Below are positions 19,679 through 34,600 of a DNA stretch of 64,000 bases, piece after piece. This stretch comes from Albugo candida (lineage: Eukaryota > Oomycota > Peronosporomycetes > Albuginales > Albuginaceae): the NCBI GenBank assembly GCA_905220665.1, contig CAJNAR010000147.1:310001-374000 (forward strand). The letters are read 5' to 3'. The translations under genes were made by a program, and so were the position numbers. Numbering within the stretch: the stretch's first letter is position 1; every line of letters begins with the position of its first letter. The notes under the pieces are model-generated. The model had not been told where the DNA came from, searched no databases, and was given only the letters and a program-made list of their open reading frames with translations.

Positions 19679-22600
19679 ATGCACTGGAGTGTGAACCCAT
19701 CCAGTAATGCATCTTTATACACTAATGATCACTGGGTCAATGTTCCCGATACATCAATCTCTGTAACGCTCCCTGCACCTATGTCAAGTTTTATTTCGTA
19801 TTCTATTAGCGCAGCATATTCAATGAATCTGAAAACAGGTTCAATATACGACGTTAGCAAGGCAAAACACGACAACATAGTGGCATTTCGTATCCTTGTT
19901 GACGGCATCCCGTTTCGACAGTCCGGGACATCCATGGGTATATCTCAAACCAATTTCAGTAGAACAAGTGGGTATCTTGGGATAGAGATGAGAGAAGGAA
20001 ATCACATCGTAGCGTTGCAGTGGAGGAAAAGAGGGTCAATTGTTCGCTCATGGAGGCTTGTCAAAAATAAAATGGACGGCTTTCAGGGAGGGCGATTACT
20101 ATTGATGTCATCGCATAAAAACACATTCCGGTACATACAGCCGCTCACAGAGGCCATTCTGATCTCCTCGACACAATGGCATCAAGTCAGAGATATGAAG
20201 CTGCGACTAAATTATGATTCCCAGACGAGGATTTACTTTTTTTATCAAATATTGATCACATCAGAATCATCACCTTACACAGGTATGAAGCCTCTTAATC
20301 CAACCTGACATGAAAGAATAAACTTTCCACATTATAGCAGGGATAAACGAAGGTACCATCGAGACGATCTTAATAATTAATGGTGCCAGATATACGGAGA
20401 CTCGGGCTTCTACAACATCGCTCGGAAAAGCTGTAAAATCACTTCGAGGAAGTGTAATACTTAAAGTGGATCCGGGTGAAGTCGTTGTACTACTGCAATG
20501 GCGTCATAAATTTTTCTCGGAAAAGATTTGGCGATGCAGTCCTTCTATTGACGATGGATTCGGAATGGGAAGAATTCTAGGCGCGTTAAACGATCACGTA
20601 ATTGAAGCTCCGTCCGCATACAGCTCTTGGCTTTTTTATTATCCGAATATACAAAACTGGTCGATTGTTGGAGATTCTTTATCGAGTTTTGAATTGACGA
20701 ACGCCACCCATGTTGAATTCACATACAGTCTTCCGATCAGTCAGAAAGGGAATCAGGATTCAGAGATAGGAAGACACACATCTTATGAGGCAATACAAAG
20801 CCGCATATTAGTAGATGGAATATGGTATCGTCATCAACATTTCATGGATGCGACCAGGAGTAGCTCTGATATGCAGGCAACATTAATTATCCCGCTAGCA
20901 GGAGGTACACATACTGCCTGCGTCCTGTGGGAAAATAGAACTGACAATATGTGGAGATCAATAGTGGGTTCCTCCAGCCAATCTGTGCATCTTCGTGTGA
21001 CATTCCATCACAACGAACCAGTCATCTCGAGCCCGGTCTCTTACACAGTATTTGAAGATGAGGACATGGTATTGTCTGGTATCAATATTCGGGACAAAAG
21101 TTTCTTGGATCTTATAGACTATATAGTGGAAGTCAATTTAGCTGTAGTGCACGGCACATTGATTCTACTTCAATCAGCCGGAGATGATAATGAACAGACT
21201 GAGAATAATAGGTACTTCATGAGTGGTAAAGTCTCGTACATCAATGCGAGACTTGATCGGATTGTGTATCGTGCAAATTCAGACTGGAATGGGCAGGATC
21301 AATTATCTTTGTTCGTACGATCCAAAGAATACGATGGAATCTCATCTAAGGTAGATACCTGTACCATTGATATCCATGTCCAGCCAGTAAATGATCCTCC
21401 TCAACTAGCTGTTCCTATGCAAATGATTCTACTCGAGGATGATAAGGTAGATATTTTTGGAATCAGTGTCTCTGACAAGGACATCGAGTTGGATCCAGTC
21501 ACAAATCACAATATAGTGAGCGAATATATAGAAGTTTGGTTACACGTTGTTGATGGAGTCTTGGTGTTCCCACACGCTGGAAACCTTCAAGTTCTACAGG
21601 GAGACATTTCTGCCGACCAACTATTACACGTTCGTGGGCGCCTAAGCGATGTTAATTTGGCTTTGCAGGAAGTGGTATACTATCCTAGTTCGGATTATAA
21701 TGCGCTACAGCATGAGGAATTTATTGGAATTCACGTGAGAGATGAAGAAGGAGCAGAAAGTGAGGCACAAATAGAACTGGTTGTCTTGCCTTTTGACGAT
21801 AAACCATACCTCGAGAAGCGAGCAGCATTCAGTGTCGCGTTACAAGGTTACAAGTTGATCTTTGACGAATTTTTGACGAGCATGAAAGATCAGAAAGCTT
21901 TTGTGAGAATGCAGACCGTGACAAAGTCTGGTAAATTGAAGCTAGCTCAAGGCTCTAGCAATTTCACAAGCGATTTGGAGTGGATTTCTCCCAACGATCC
22001 TCATATCAGCTCTTCATACTTGGAATTTGGAGGTTATGTACAAAAGGTTGCAAAATTTTTGGAGTCATTAGTTTATACTCGAGCCCCCTCATTTGATGGA
22101 TACGAGGTCATACATATTAGTCTCAGTCACCTACCAACCTTTTATGATTCACAACATTTCGTGATACAAATGGCGCTACAGACAGAAACCAGGAATCCTG
22201 TGATTCCCAAGACTCCAATCCGAATACGTCAGCTTCAGCCAAATAGAGGAAACTTCTTTGGTGGTACGCATATCAGCATTGTAGGGAGTGGTTTCTCTAT
22301 CCTATATGATCTGTACGACACGCTCATGTGCAAAGTCGGTACCAACGATGCAGTTGTAGCTACTTTTCTGAATGATACCAACCTCATCTGCGTTTCTCCC
22401 AGTAATCGTCAGTCGAAGAACGGCATTTCGGTCAACACGACCTTTCTGATGATAACCGATGAACACGAGCAGTTTTACACAAATCCATTGGCATATGTCT
22501 ATGACAGTATATGGCAGCTAGGGGCTGTTTATCCGAAAGTTTTATCAGTAATGACAAGTACAAGGCTCAGGCTGCATGGTTACAATTTCGTCAACTTGGC

Positions 22601-25600
22601 TAGTTGGAGGTGCATCTTCGATAAGGCTATTTCAGTAACCGCGTATTTCATGTCTCCAAACCAGCTTGAATGCTTTGCCCCTCCGGCTCTCACAAAACAG
22701 CGAAAAAACATCACGGTACGGCTCACTAACAATGGGGTCGAAAGCTCGATGGCTTTCTTGCTCAGTTACAAAGGTATCGTGATCGGCATCCGCTATCAAG
22801 GGTTCAGACTTCTTATTACATTTTCTAGATATTCCGCAAATAAATCTGGTCGAGCCACTCACAAGCTTTTTTGGTGAAAGAGATATTAGTATACGTGGAA
22901 CAGGCTTTTGTTTGCACGAGCTGTACGAATGTATCTTTGACGAAAACTTCACATCCAGGGCGACTGTTTTGTCAAGCTACGATCTTTCCTGTCCGCAACC
23001 AGCTAATAGCAGGTCTCTCGACCAAAAATCGTTAATGTCGAATTTGAGTATCCGATACGGATTTGTTAGCATTCCTTCACCCAGAAGCATCAACTTATAC
23101 GGTACGCTTCCTTCGAATCTATACCCCGGCAATCATAATGCTTTTATATATCCCCAGCGCCCCCTGAAATCCAGGGCACAGAACCTCCTTTTGGTATCGC
23201 AAACGCAGTGCATGATATCATTCTTCACGGACACAATATGTCGAATGTATCAACGCTGTTTTGTCAGTACCATTCAACTGTGATCTCGACGGTGCAAGCT
23301 ATATATCTCAATTCCACCAGCATTCAATGTGCAGGTATACCTTTCCAGCAACCGCAGTCTAATTGGATTGGTGTGAGAGTTGCAACGCAACACCACTTAT
23401 ATAATGGCGAAGGAAGTCACATGAAATGGTTCATGTTGCCATACTCAAGGTTACCGGAAGTAACGACTATTCTTCCACCATTCGGTTTGTCATCATCGGG
23501 AGGAAGCATTGAGGTACATGGCAACTATTTTAAACCGTGGTATTCCGCCAACTGTCATTTTGTGGAGCTCAGAATGTCAGTGAAGCTTCGATTTACCTCG
23601 ACAGTGAATGGAATCTGCGTTATACCCCGACTTCTCATTTTTCATCTCCAGTCTCAAACGATTCTCGTGGAAATACGACTTGTACTGCCAATCGGAAAAG
23701 GATACGACAAAGAGATTACGCTTGCATCTTTCCCTTACATTTTACTTAAACCACTCAGAATTACTAGACTCTTTCCGCAAATGGGAGTTTGGTTTCCCAG
23801 TAGAAATCTGACTATTGTATTGGATACCAATGTGACAGAAGCGCAGAGTCTTATCAATCATTCAAATCTTAAGTGTAGCTTTGGATATACGACAACTCCG
23901 GCAATTGTGAGAAACCATTTTAACATCAGCTGCACTATGCCGAATCCTCCTGTAGGCAAAATGATGTCTATACCGGTCAAAATTATGAGTGGAGAACCTA
24001 ACAATCAGAAATGTATATCCGAAACTAAAGCTACAAAAGAGACTTCGCTTGTTTTCTTGAACCCAGTACGAATCATTACTGTATTTCCAAAGCAAACAAG
24101 TGACGCTGGCAACGTATCGATCCAAGTTCGTATGAGTGGCCGAGTACTTGGGATTATTTACTGCTCGTTTGGCCCGAAACATTTTGTACCTGCCACCGTA
24201 GTAGAGCACAATCTTGCCTTTTGCAAAGCTCCAAGGTCTCAAGCCGGAACGAAATTACTTCGAATTATGAGTAGCGATTTGATTTTGCTATCGCAAAACG
24301 CAGTTTTGTTCACTTATTATGTTCGACCAAAAAATGTCAGAATTCTCCTAAACCAAGGAGCTTTACTGGATTCAAATTCTCGAGTAAAAATACAGACCAG
24401 CACGCATTTTGGCTTGGAAATGAATATAACATGCTTATTCGACGCTCCCTCTGGCAGATTCCTGTCCATTGCCTCACTGATAACAAAAGATCTAGCCATT
24501 TGTCGCCTACCCTCTTCCCTTCGCTTTGCCTCAATTACTTTGAACGCCTCCGTTTGGATTGATGGAAGTAGATATGTGCATCATCATATATTAAACAAAG
24601 TTGGAGGTATGAAAACCACGGTTCGGAATCCCGAGTATCTGCGCAGCTTTCTTACAGGAGGAATGGTGGTAGCACTCAGTGCAAGAATACTTAATCCTGT
24701 TATCGGGATAACAAGTGAATCAGCTTCCTGCTATTGCCGGTTTGTAGGCGTGATAGTTCAGGCCACATTTTGCCAATTTGATAATTCCACAGCATTGACT
24801 GTACTGTCCGAATGCATATCACCGCCAATGTTTTATCCGGAATGTGGATATCTTAGTTTCAGCATCAATGGTCAGGACTTTCATAAAGTAGAATCCACGT
24901 CCGGAATCGAGTACAAAGCCTCACCAATAATTGAATACTTCTTACCTCACGTTGGATCACGTCGTGGAGGTACAGATCTACTCATTCGAGGACAGGGATT
25001 TGATGCTCTTATTGAGTTGCATTGCCAATTTTCTTGCTACATGAGCGAGAACCTGAAAATTCGAAGACTTGGCACAGTCATCAACCAGACGACGTTGAAG
25101 TGTAGTACACCCGCGTCAGAGGAGTTTGAGACTGAGTGCAATCACATTTGGACTGATGTAACTTGGGGAAAAGAGGCTTTCAATATGAGATTTGATTCTT
25201 TATTCCATTATTGGAAGACACCTTCAATTTCATTATTGATATCTAGTCAAATTCCAGTAAATATGAACAGCAGTATCGCCATTCTCGGTTACCCGTTTCC
25301 TCAATTCGGACATCTGCAATGTCGGCTCAGCTCATCAGGCCTCTTGTTACCAGCATTGTGGCTTTCTGCTGACAAGATTAAGTGCTATTACACCGAGAAT
25401 TCCGGTCAGATAGGGATGGATTCGCTAGATGTTAGTGTAAACGGTCAGGAATGGTCTAATAAACTGACTATCGACATTACAGAAGCGTTCGAGATCAAAG
25501 GGATTTTTCCAACATCACTGATTTCATGTGCAGTCGGCACAAAAGTGGTAGTTGAAGCTGGAGGTCTGATGACCAAAGGTCAGAATTCTGTATTTTGTCG

Positions 25601-28600
25601 TTTCAACAACAACAGCACAATCGCCGTGCGAATTGACAAAGGACATGTTGCGTGTATGATGCCGGATCTCCCTAACTCTACATTCACAGTGAATTTAGCA
25701 CTTTTTGTTACCAATGAAGTGATGACTCCAGGAATGAGATTCCAATGTGTCGATCCACCTCGACTTCTGCAGGTACTTCCAACAATGGGGGTTATGAACG
25801 AATGGGGTATTAGATTCAATCTCTCGATAAGCATACCAACAAAGAGCTTCTTATCTCTTGATATCAGATTGTCATGCTGCATTTCATTTGATAGAAAGCA
25901 TTTTTGTCAACATGCCAGCGTTATCAAGATTGATGGTGACATAAGGCTACTAGAATGTTTATACAACAAGTTATATATTGAAGCGTTTTCGGAACCATTG
26001 CAAGCAAGAATAGCCATCGCGTTTGGATCTGATGAGACAAGTGGTTTCATTTACTCAAATGAGCTTTTCGTCCTACTTTACCCACATATTATGATCAATT
26101 CTGCGTTCCCTATGCAGTTGTTACTTCGAAGAGAATCGTATCCGTCAAAAATCAATGTGATCGGTTCAAACTTCGCAGGCGGATGTCATATTGTGTGTAA
26201 TCTTCAGCTGCAGGGGCAGCGATTTATTTACAACTATACTCTAAGCGCAATCCGTAAATCTGGGTCTCTTGTGCAATGCCTTTTTCCAAACAGATCAATA
26301 TTATCGACTTCGATGATGGATGCAAATCATTTGGTCGGGCGTCTTTCTATATATTTTGAAAACGTGGGATCATTCTTGGTTCCTTACAACTTGACATTTT
26401 TACAGGAGCCTCAAATTTCTCGCTTGATGGTAACGTCAGAAAAATCTTTGGGACAGCGGAGATCATCACCTGAAATGTTTTTTTTTGGAAGATATTTCAC
26501 CACTGCACTAAACTTGTCTTGTCATTACAAATTGGAATCGGCAATATTCTACGAGAAGGTTCACATCACTAATTCATCGACGATGATATGCAATTGTCCA
26601 GCATGGATCTATCACGCAGTGCATAAATTGAACCATAGCATCTCCTTAGAGCTTCATACAGCACTACAACCGTCGATGGTCTGGTCATCAATATATGACT
26701 TTAATAATCAGCGCAATTTCATCACACCGTTACAGAGTAAGCTGCTTTTGAGTACAGAAAATTTTTGGTACATTGAACCGACAAAGGGCGATTTAAGTGG
26801 GGGTACAGGAATTCAAGTTCAGGGGGCTGTGTTGCTGAATGCTCGCACAAGAAAAGAATCAATCATGTGCTGTTTTAACGCTCGCCTATGCACTCCATTA
26901 GTGTATATGATACCTCCTAAGAATGCCTGGTATTGCACGTCTCCTCCACATGCCGCATTAAACTCAGAAGACCTGGAGGTATCGATTGTACTTAGAACGA
27001 AATCACGGAATTTGTTGGTGTCGGAAGAAGCAGTTTCATTCTACTATCGGCCCCTTCCAATTATTCGAAATGTTTATCCTCTTCGCGTCCTTGAATTCCC
27101 TCAAAATTTGTACATCATTGCGGAAAATTTCTACGACTATGCCGATGATCCGACCATTTCTTTCGAATGCTTGTTCGGTAACAGACATCTCAGGAAAGCG
27201 CTTTTCAAAGGGAGCAATGAGCTTCAGTGTGAAATACCTCGTTTGGATGGGAACAGAAGTGCGTCTAGCGATACGTTTCGATCTCACGCTAGTGTAATAA
27301 TGACAACATACGATATGTACTCAGAGAAATTCACGAGAAACATGCTAGAACCGCACACGATCCACATTACTTATGTTCGAGTACCTGATTTAGTCCGCGT
27401 GCATTCTGTCCGTGCAAAACGCTCATACGCTACTATTTCAAATCATTTTGCTACTTATTACGAGCTTGCAGTGGTGCTACTTGTCACATCATTATATCCA
27501 AGTTCACTATCGTGCTGCCGTATAGCACTTGGTCCGATGTACAAGAGCTCTTGGAATTTGACGATTGCTGATAATACACGGATCATGTGTCACTTCACAC
27601 TTTTAAAAGAACAATATGCTTCTGGTGTCTCAATCAGTATCTCCTCCGACGGCATAAGCTTTTCCAATATAATCAAGGTCCCTTCGCCAGGCCAGAATAT
27701 TACTGAATCCATCCCATCTGTATCTCGACTTCATCCATATTTTGGAATAATTGGGCAAAGCTCAAATGTTTGGATAATCTTGGAATCTACAATAGAGTAT
27801 GAAACAGCTCCGTTAGAATGCGTGATCGAGTACGACAAGAACGAGTTTATATCAAAAGTACTCTCACAAAACAATTCACATGTCGAGTGTTTACTACCCG
27901 TTTTTGACGACGGAGATAGCTTCGAGTCGATGACCAGAGAATTAGACGTTTCCTTGGCGGTGAAGGCGTATGTAGAAGATCATTCATACTGGAGACTACA
28001 AAGCAATCACTTCACGTTCAGATTGATACGTCAAGCAAAGTTGAGCCTGGGTTCTAATCGTGTGTTTGAAACGAAGGAATTAAGTATCCAGCTTACTGCC
28101 AGCGAAATCTATCCCTCGCATCTCGCACAATGTCAGCTTCGACAGCAGGAAAGCATCAAAAACTACATGGCTAGAGTAAACTTGATATCAAATACACAAG
28201 TGGACTGCATATTTTACGGGCACGTTCCATCGGAATCATACGTTGTATTGTTTTCCACAAACGGTTATCACTACGAAGAACTAGATACTCCTTTTTTTAT
28301 TCAGAAGCCACCCATTATCAATCAAGTGTATCCTGCCACTGGCAGTGTGACCGGAAAATATGATATCTATATACACGGAAAGCATATAACTGAGGACATC
28401 AACTTATGCTTTGACGATCAAGTCGTACTGCCTTCAACGAATTATGGTCAAAAGAGCGCCAAGTATTCTGTACCAGCGACATTTTATGCCAAAGCTATTT
28501 CGTTATTTGCTACGATTGCACCGAGCTGCAAAACATACCCTCTCGATTCTTCAGTTAGTGTCAAACTGAATCAAACATTCAAGTATTTGTCGAAACCAGT

Positions 28601-31600
28601 GATTTTAAGTACATTTCCAACGATGCTTACGGCAGTCAATCGACATTTTAATGACTATTTGGAGATAAGAGGACGAAATCTTGACAGCGTGCCTTCCATT
28701 TTATGCAAGTTTGAAGTCACAAATGATCTCCTTCTGAGTGAAAGCACTGAAACACTTTGGCAAAGCCCGACGAACGCAAGATGCCGATTACCAAATTGGT
28801 CTTCTATTAATCGATCACTTACTATCCGAGTTACGTTTATCGATCACGCAATGCCGTCCAATACAAGTATAGGCTTCTCATTCCTGCAAGTGTTGCCTGC
28901 GTCGTACATCGAGCAGATTTACCCGCTTGCAGTCCCTATTTTGACTAATTCTTGGTTACCTTCTCAATCTTTTCGACTGAAAGGAAACTTCTCACTTGGT
29001 AATCAGCAAACAGTATGCCAGGCTTCGTGCAATAATCGGAGTAAAAGCTTGCCGGCGTTGAATCACATAGTTGGGAAAGTCACTGCATTTGAAAAACATT
29101 TTGTTGAATGCTCTCTTACTTTTTCTGAAGTGCCAGCAACATGTGATGTCACACTGTGGACAGCCGAAGGTAGCAGATTATCAAGTAATAGTGCCCGAGT
29201 TATTAATGCTTCGCCGATTGAGTTGAAAAAAGTCTTTCCTGCAAATTTTTTTAACAATGGTGAAGCACTTCTCAACATTCATGGATCGGGGTTTAATGTC
29301 GACTCTCAAATCCCTCTATATTGCTTTTTTGGGCACACTCATTTCTCAAGAGTCATTGTGTATTCTGATGAAGTATTGACCTGCAATGTCCCCATGCGTT
29401 TGCTAAATGAGCATGATTTTGATGGTGGAATTGATATGGATATGCATGTATCAACAATTGATTTCTCGCTCACTTCGAAAGTACAACATTTTACGCTTGG
29501 AAAGGCACTCAGGTTAGTATCTGTACATCCAAAAGCTGGCTTTTTCGGACAAGAAATCCTACTTCATATTCGACTGTCAAAAGCTTTGGTGAGTTTGGAG
29601 ATGAAATGCATTTTCACGTCCTTGCAGAGGCATGAAAGCGCAGTTGCGTATCTAGGAATTGAGAAAATGGTAGTGCATTGCTCAGTCCCAAGGGGACTTC
29701 CGGTTGATGAGTATAATGTTGGAATTGCGGCACCTAAACTCGGCAGAATTCAAAATTCGACCTTATTTTATACAATTCTGGATAGACCAATTCTGATCTC
29801 AATTTCTCCACCTAAAGGTTTCGTCAAGTCAGATAAAGGTGCAAAGAAACACTTAATGACCTTGCAAGGATCGAAATTTGCAAACTCAATTCACCTTAGT
29901 TGCAAATTTTATCCGAAAGATGATATGGGATCTCAAGGCTTTGAAAAGAAATATGAGAATACACCGATGCACGTACTAAGCCCATCGCTTGCCCAGTGCC
30001 ACATTCCATCTCATTTAGAGATCGGCCAATACATCGTGCGTGTGGTGGCGAATAATGCAATGGAAACAGCTCCTCACGCAATTACGTATGCTGAGAGACT
30101 GAAAATTTACGAAGCTCTCTCACCTATGTCAGCCTATGATATAACTTCTCTGAGAGGTTTTGAATTTGGAGGAACAATCATACGTGCTCACGGCGTATTC
30201 TCTACCCAGTCTAATGGTGCTTTGGAGTGTGTTTTTGGTAACAGAGGTGTCTTAGCTTCCATCAAAAATAACTCTTATATGGAATGTGTGTCACCTCCAA
30301 TGCAAGTTTCAAGAATACCATTCATGATACGGATATACGCAAATGCAGTGGCGCTTGCCAATATCATAGGCCCCAAAGCTGAATTCCAGTATTTGAAAGC
30401 ACCAACAGTAGAAAGAATTGCTCCCTTGCTTATCACCAGAAGTAATCGCAATGTGAGCATCATCTTGTACGGTGAAGCATTGAGTGTCAATGACTTAGAT
30501 GGCTGTTTGGTCGGAGGAGTATTTTATCCCTTGGAAGAAATCAGTACTGGTCGACTCGAACTTCAGATAAATGTGGCAAATATCGGCTCTTATTCTGTTG
30601 TACTGGTCATCGCTAACAACATTAATCCCTTACTAGACACACTCCAGCACATTCAAGTTGTTCCCCAAATCATTCCAGTTTACATGACACCAGATCGATT
30701 CAACGAACGTGGAGGACTACAGGTACTGATTTCAGCAATTCAAATCTCAAAGTTTGCAATCTCAATTCATTGTCGTTTCGGAAATGTAACTGTGGAAGCA
30801 TTATGGGCCTCTCAGTCACAGGTTTTGTGCACTACACCCTCGCACCAGCCTGGCTCAATCAAAGTATCCCTTAGCCAAGATGGTGAGATCACGTGGTCTA
30901 GTGTAGATCTATATGGAGAAGTGTATCGAGCAGCAAGACTTCTAGACGTTTGGCCAAATTCGACCACACTCAGAGGTGGCACCTTACTATCAATCAGTGG
31001 TATAGGATTTCACGAAACAACACCACGATCAAATTTTCGCTGCCTTTTTTATTACAAAAATATTGTTCCGCTCGAAGCTGATGCGATATATCTCACGCAG
31101 AACATGGTTCGATGTCGAGTTCCAGAATTGTTTGCGCCCGTGCATAGAGACATGGTTGAAGCACAGACACTCGTTATGGAATTGAAACTATCATTGAATA
31201 CTTATGAACTGGCAACGAATAGCTTGGTAATCGAAGTGCATCACGCGCCAGTATCTCTATGTCTTCTACACATTTCTTATGGTCAAAATCAAGGAAGCTC
31301 TTCTCTAGAAGTGTTCATTTCTGGTCGGTATTTTCTGAAGGATCTACACAGCGAATTGGAATGCCGATTTATGAATGTCCGTGCATCCGGCTACATTGAT
31401 GTCACAAATAGTACCCATTTAAAGTGCACCCTCCTTGATCAAAGCTTATTCGATCGACCGATGCATGGCCCTAATTATGTCGCGATATATCACAATGACA
31501 ATCTCTTACTCAAAGAAAGTTTAGGTGACTCAAATTTCCTGCGCCCTATTCAAATATATGGAACTTCTCTCATCAATGGCAAGATTAGTCGAGCGCAGGC

Positions 31601-34600
31601 CCATACATCAAGCTCTTTTTATGTATATGGTTCCGGTTTCCAGCATGAACTGCAAATCAGCTGCGTCTTCATATCGCTTCAGGAAGCTAGTGTATCTGCG
31701 CGTTTTCTATCCCATTCGACATCAATATGCAATTTTCCGTACAGCTCACCAGGATTATATACATTAAAAATTGTTTGCGACAGGACACGAACGGTGTTGG
31801 CTTCTTTCCCCATCCAATACTTGCAGGCTCCAATGTTTCCCAACTTATTACCGCTTACCCAAATTGACGAGGATGAAACGGAGCTACACCTTTACGGAAA
31901 GCATTTTGATGAGCACGACTGTACAAAATGTATATTCGGAAGAAATGACACCAACGTGCCTTTATCTGTACCGACAAAATTTATCTCATCGATTGAGCTT
32001 TCTTGTAGAGTACCACTTCATGATACGGCTTGGAAGTTTGACCTACTAGCGAGCAATAACTTTTGGGCAAAGTCTTCGCATCAGCGTACCTTGGCCCTAT
32101 TCAGACTGTGCAAAAATTTGAAAGCAGTTCCTTCTTTGGGTGCAGTCGGCCGGGTACAGGACATCCATTTAGAGTGTCTGAATGATGATGATAGTATTGA
32201 CTTCTTGCATCAAATCAAGATACATCTCTACCTTACTTCCAAGACAAAAAAACACGCCAGAGATGATGCAAGAACCATCATCGATATGCCTGCAGTCATC
32301 GAAAAACCTGGAAAGTACCAAATATATGTCAGTGCTCCAGGATACAAGAAACACTTTTATCGAACAAAGCTGGAATTTATCGCCCACAAATCAGTCGAAA
32401 TATCTCATATAAAAATGCTTCCAAGAATAGCGGGTCAGCAATTTGTCGTGGAAGTCTACGGATACAATTTCGCTCCATGGATGGGAATTATATGTGAACT
32501 TAAAGCTACGAAGACAATCATGACACCACAAAGGATTGAATCAACGCAGTCCGAAGCGATACTAATCGACCACAGTAAATTAGTCTGTAAGTTTTCACCA
32601 TATCAAATTTCAAGTCTCAAAGCGGAAATTGCCACGATCGAGCTACTTCCTATGTCAATATTTAGCGATCAACCATCCATCGATGTCACGCTCATGGATC
32701 GTACTGAGGTATCATCAATCCAACCAAATAGCGGATCTTTGGTTGGTGGAACTATCGTAGATGTTATAGGTAGAGGTTTTTTCTATTCAAGTGATTTTTG
32801 GTGTCAATTCGGTACTTTCAAGGCTCTAGCAACTTTTGTTAACAGGACACTTCTTCGGTGCAGGTCTCCTTCATATTCACCAGCACAACCAGTCATGAAT
32901 GCAGTGAGTGTTCATTTCGACTTATACCAATCAAATAAGAGAGTTCCCAAGTCTTTACACTTCACATACACCGTTGTAACTGAGATTCGACAACTCGGGT
33001 ATGAGCGGAAACGGGGTAATTTTGAGCAATCTAATCGAGCCTTACCTGGATCGAAGCTTTGGCTAAAAATTTACACATTGAATCAGCTATTATTTCCGCT
33101 GTTCTGTCACTTTTTGACTACCAAAATCAATGATACGCTTTCATATCGTTCGCCTGCGGCTTTCCGACAAACCAACACACTCGAGTGCACAATTCCGAAT
33201 CAACTTCCTGCTGGTACGAACTTCGTACAAATAGTGCACCTAACGAGTGAGATCACTTCGAACAGAATGCTTTTCCAGAGCTATACGAATATCACGATCA
33301 GCACAATTTCTCCAATGATTGGACCAGCAATCGGTGGTTATAATGTTTCTTTATATGGTGATGGATTCCCACCGAAGAAAGTTTCATGTCGTTTCTTGAT
33401 GAGTGAATCTAAGTTTTTCGATTCAGCTGGAGAAGTTTTGTCTCGAACGCTGCTTTTCTGCATGGTACCTACGATGCTTGGCATTGATGCAGTTACAAAT
33501 GTTGCTCGTCTATCTCTATTATTGTCATTCACCGACCCCGTGACATTAGATGACCTTGGTGAAGTATATTATTACAATACAGGGGCGCACTTTTTCGTGA
33601 ATACCCCGACACTTTACGAGGTAGACCCACAAGTGATATGGTTCCCAAGAAAAACCATCTCCTTTTCAATTTTTGGCTATCAAATTCCGTTTTCTCCAGC
33701 ACTCAAGTGCTTGTTCTCGGTATTTTCTGATGATCGTTCTTACAGAAGCATCGAGGCGCTTTACAAGTCCGAAAACGAAGTGGTGTGCCTCTTGTACCCT
33801 TCTACAGCACTTGATCTTATGGAATCACCCTCAAGGTCTACAATGTTATCAATTGATCTTGAGATAAGAGGGATCTCACTAAGAAAACGTGGAGAGCTCA
33901 CGATCTGGATAGCAGCAATTCCGGAGCGAATCACATCGATCACCCCGTCATTTGGATCCATAGCCGGTGGCGACATGTTGACAATTTCTGGAAACTTCAG
34001 CACAGTCAGTAGTTTGCCACGCGATGTTACCAGTTCCCTTACCTGCGTCTTCGATGCCACTTACTTCTCACCAGTTGTGGTCCTTGAAGACACAGAAATA
34101 AAGTGTGCTTCAGTAGCAACCGATCGAGCAAGAATGAGCTCTATAGCGATTTTTCTGAAAGGTAATGACCTAATTCATATAGGAAAGCATTTCCACTACG
34201 TCAGTGATCCGACTTTCAGTCATATTAGTCCCAGCAGATTATCGCAGGAAACTCGAAACGATAACGCGAGATTATATTTACACGGGAAATATTTGCATAT
34301 CTGGAGAAATGAAAGAGTTTCGTGCATTTTCGTGCACCAAGAATTAGAAGTGCATTATATTAGCGACGCATTCATCAAGCAAGATAACAACATTCAGTGC
34401 ATTCATCTCCCTGTTTTTAAAAAAGTAGGATTTTTCCATGTAAAGCTTCAGCTATCAGATTACAATACTTGGGTTGCTTCCAATCAATCTGTCGAGGTGA
34501 TGCCCAATCCAGTGGTCAACAATCTACACCCACAAACTGATACAATCTTTGGTGGAACCCGCGTTGTGATCTCTGGCCATAGCTTCTTCCACGAACCCTC

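Noticed and set aside
22912..23283. Separate 123-codon gene
   Set aside because: Its first part is exon 3 of the giant gene and the rest is read-through past the donor at 23102.
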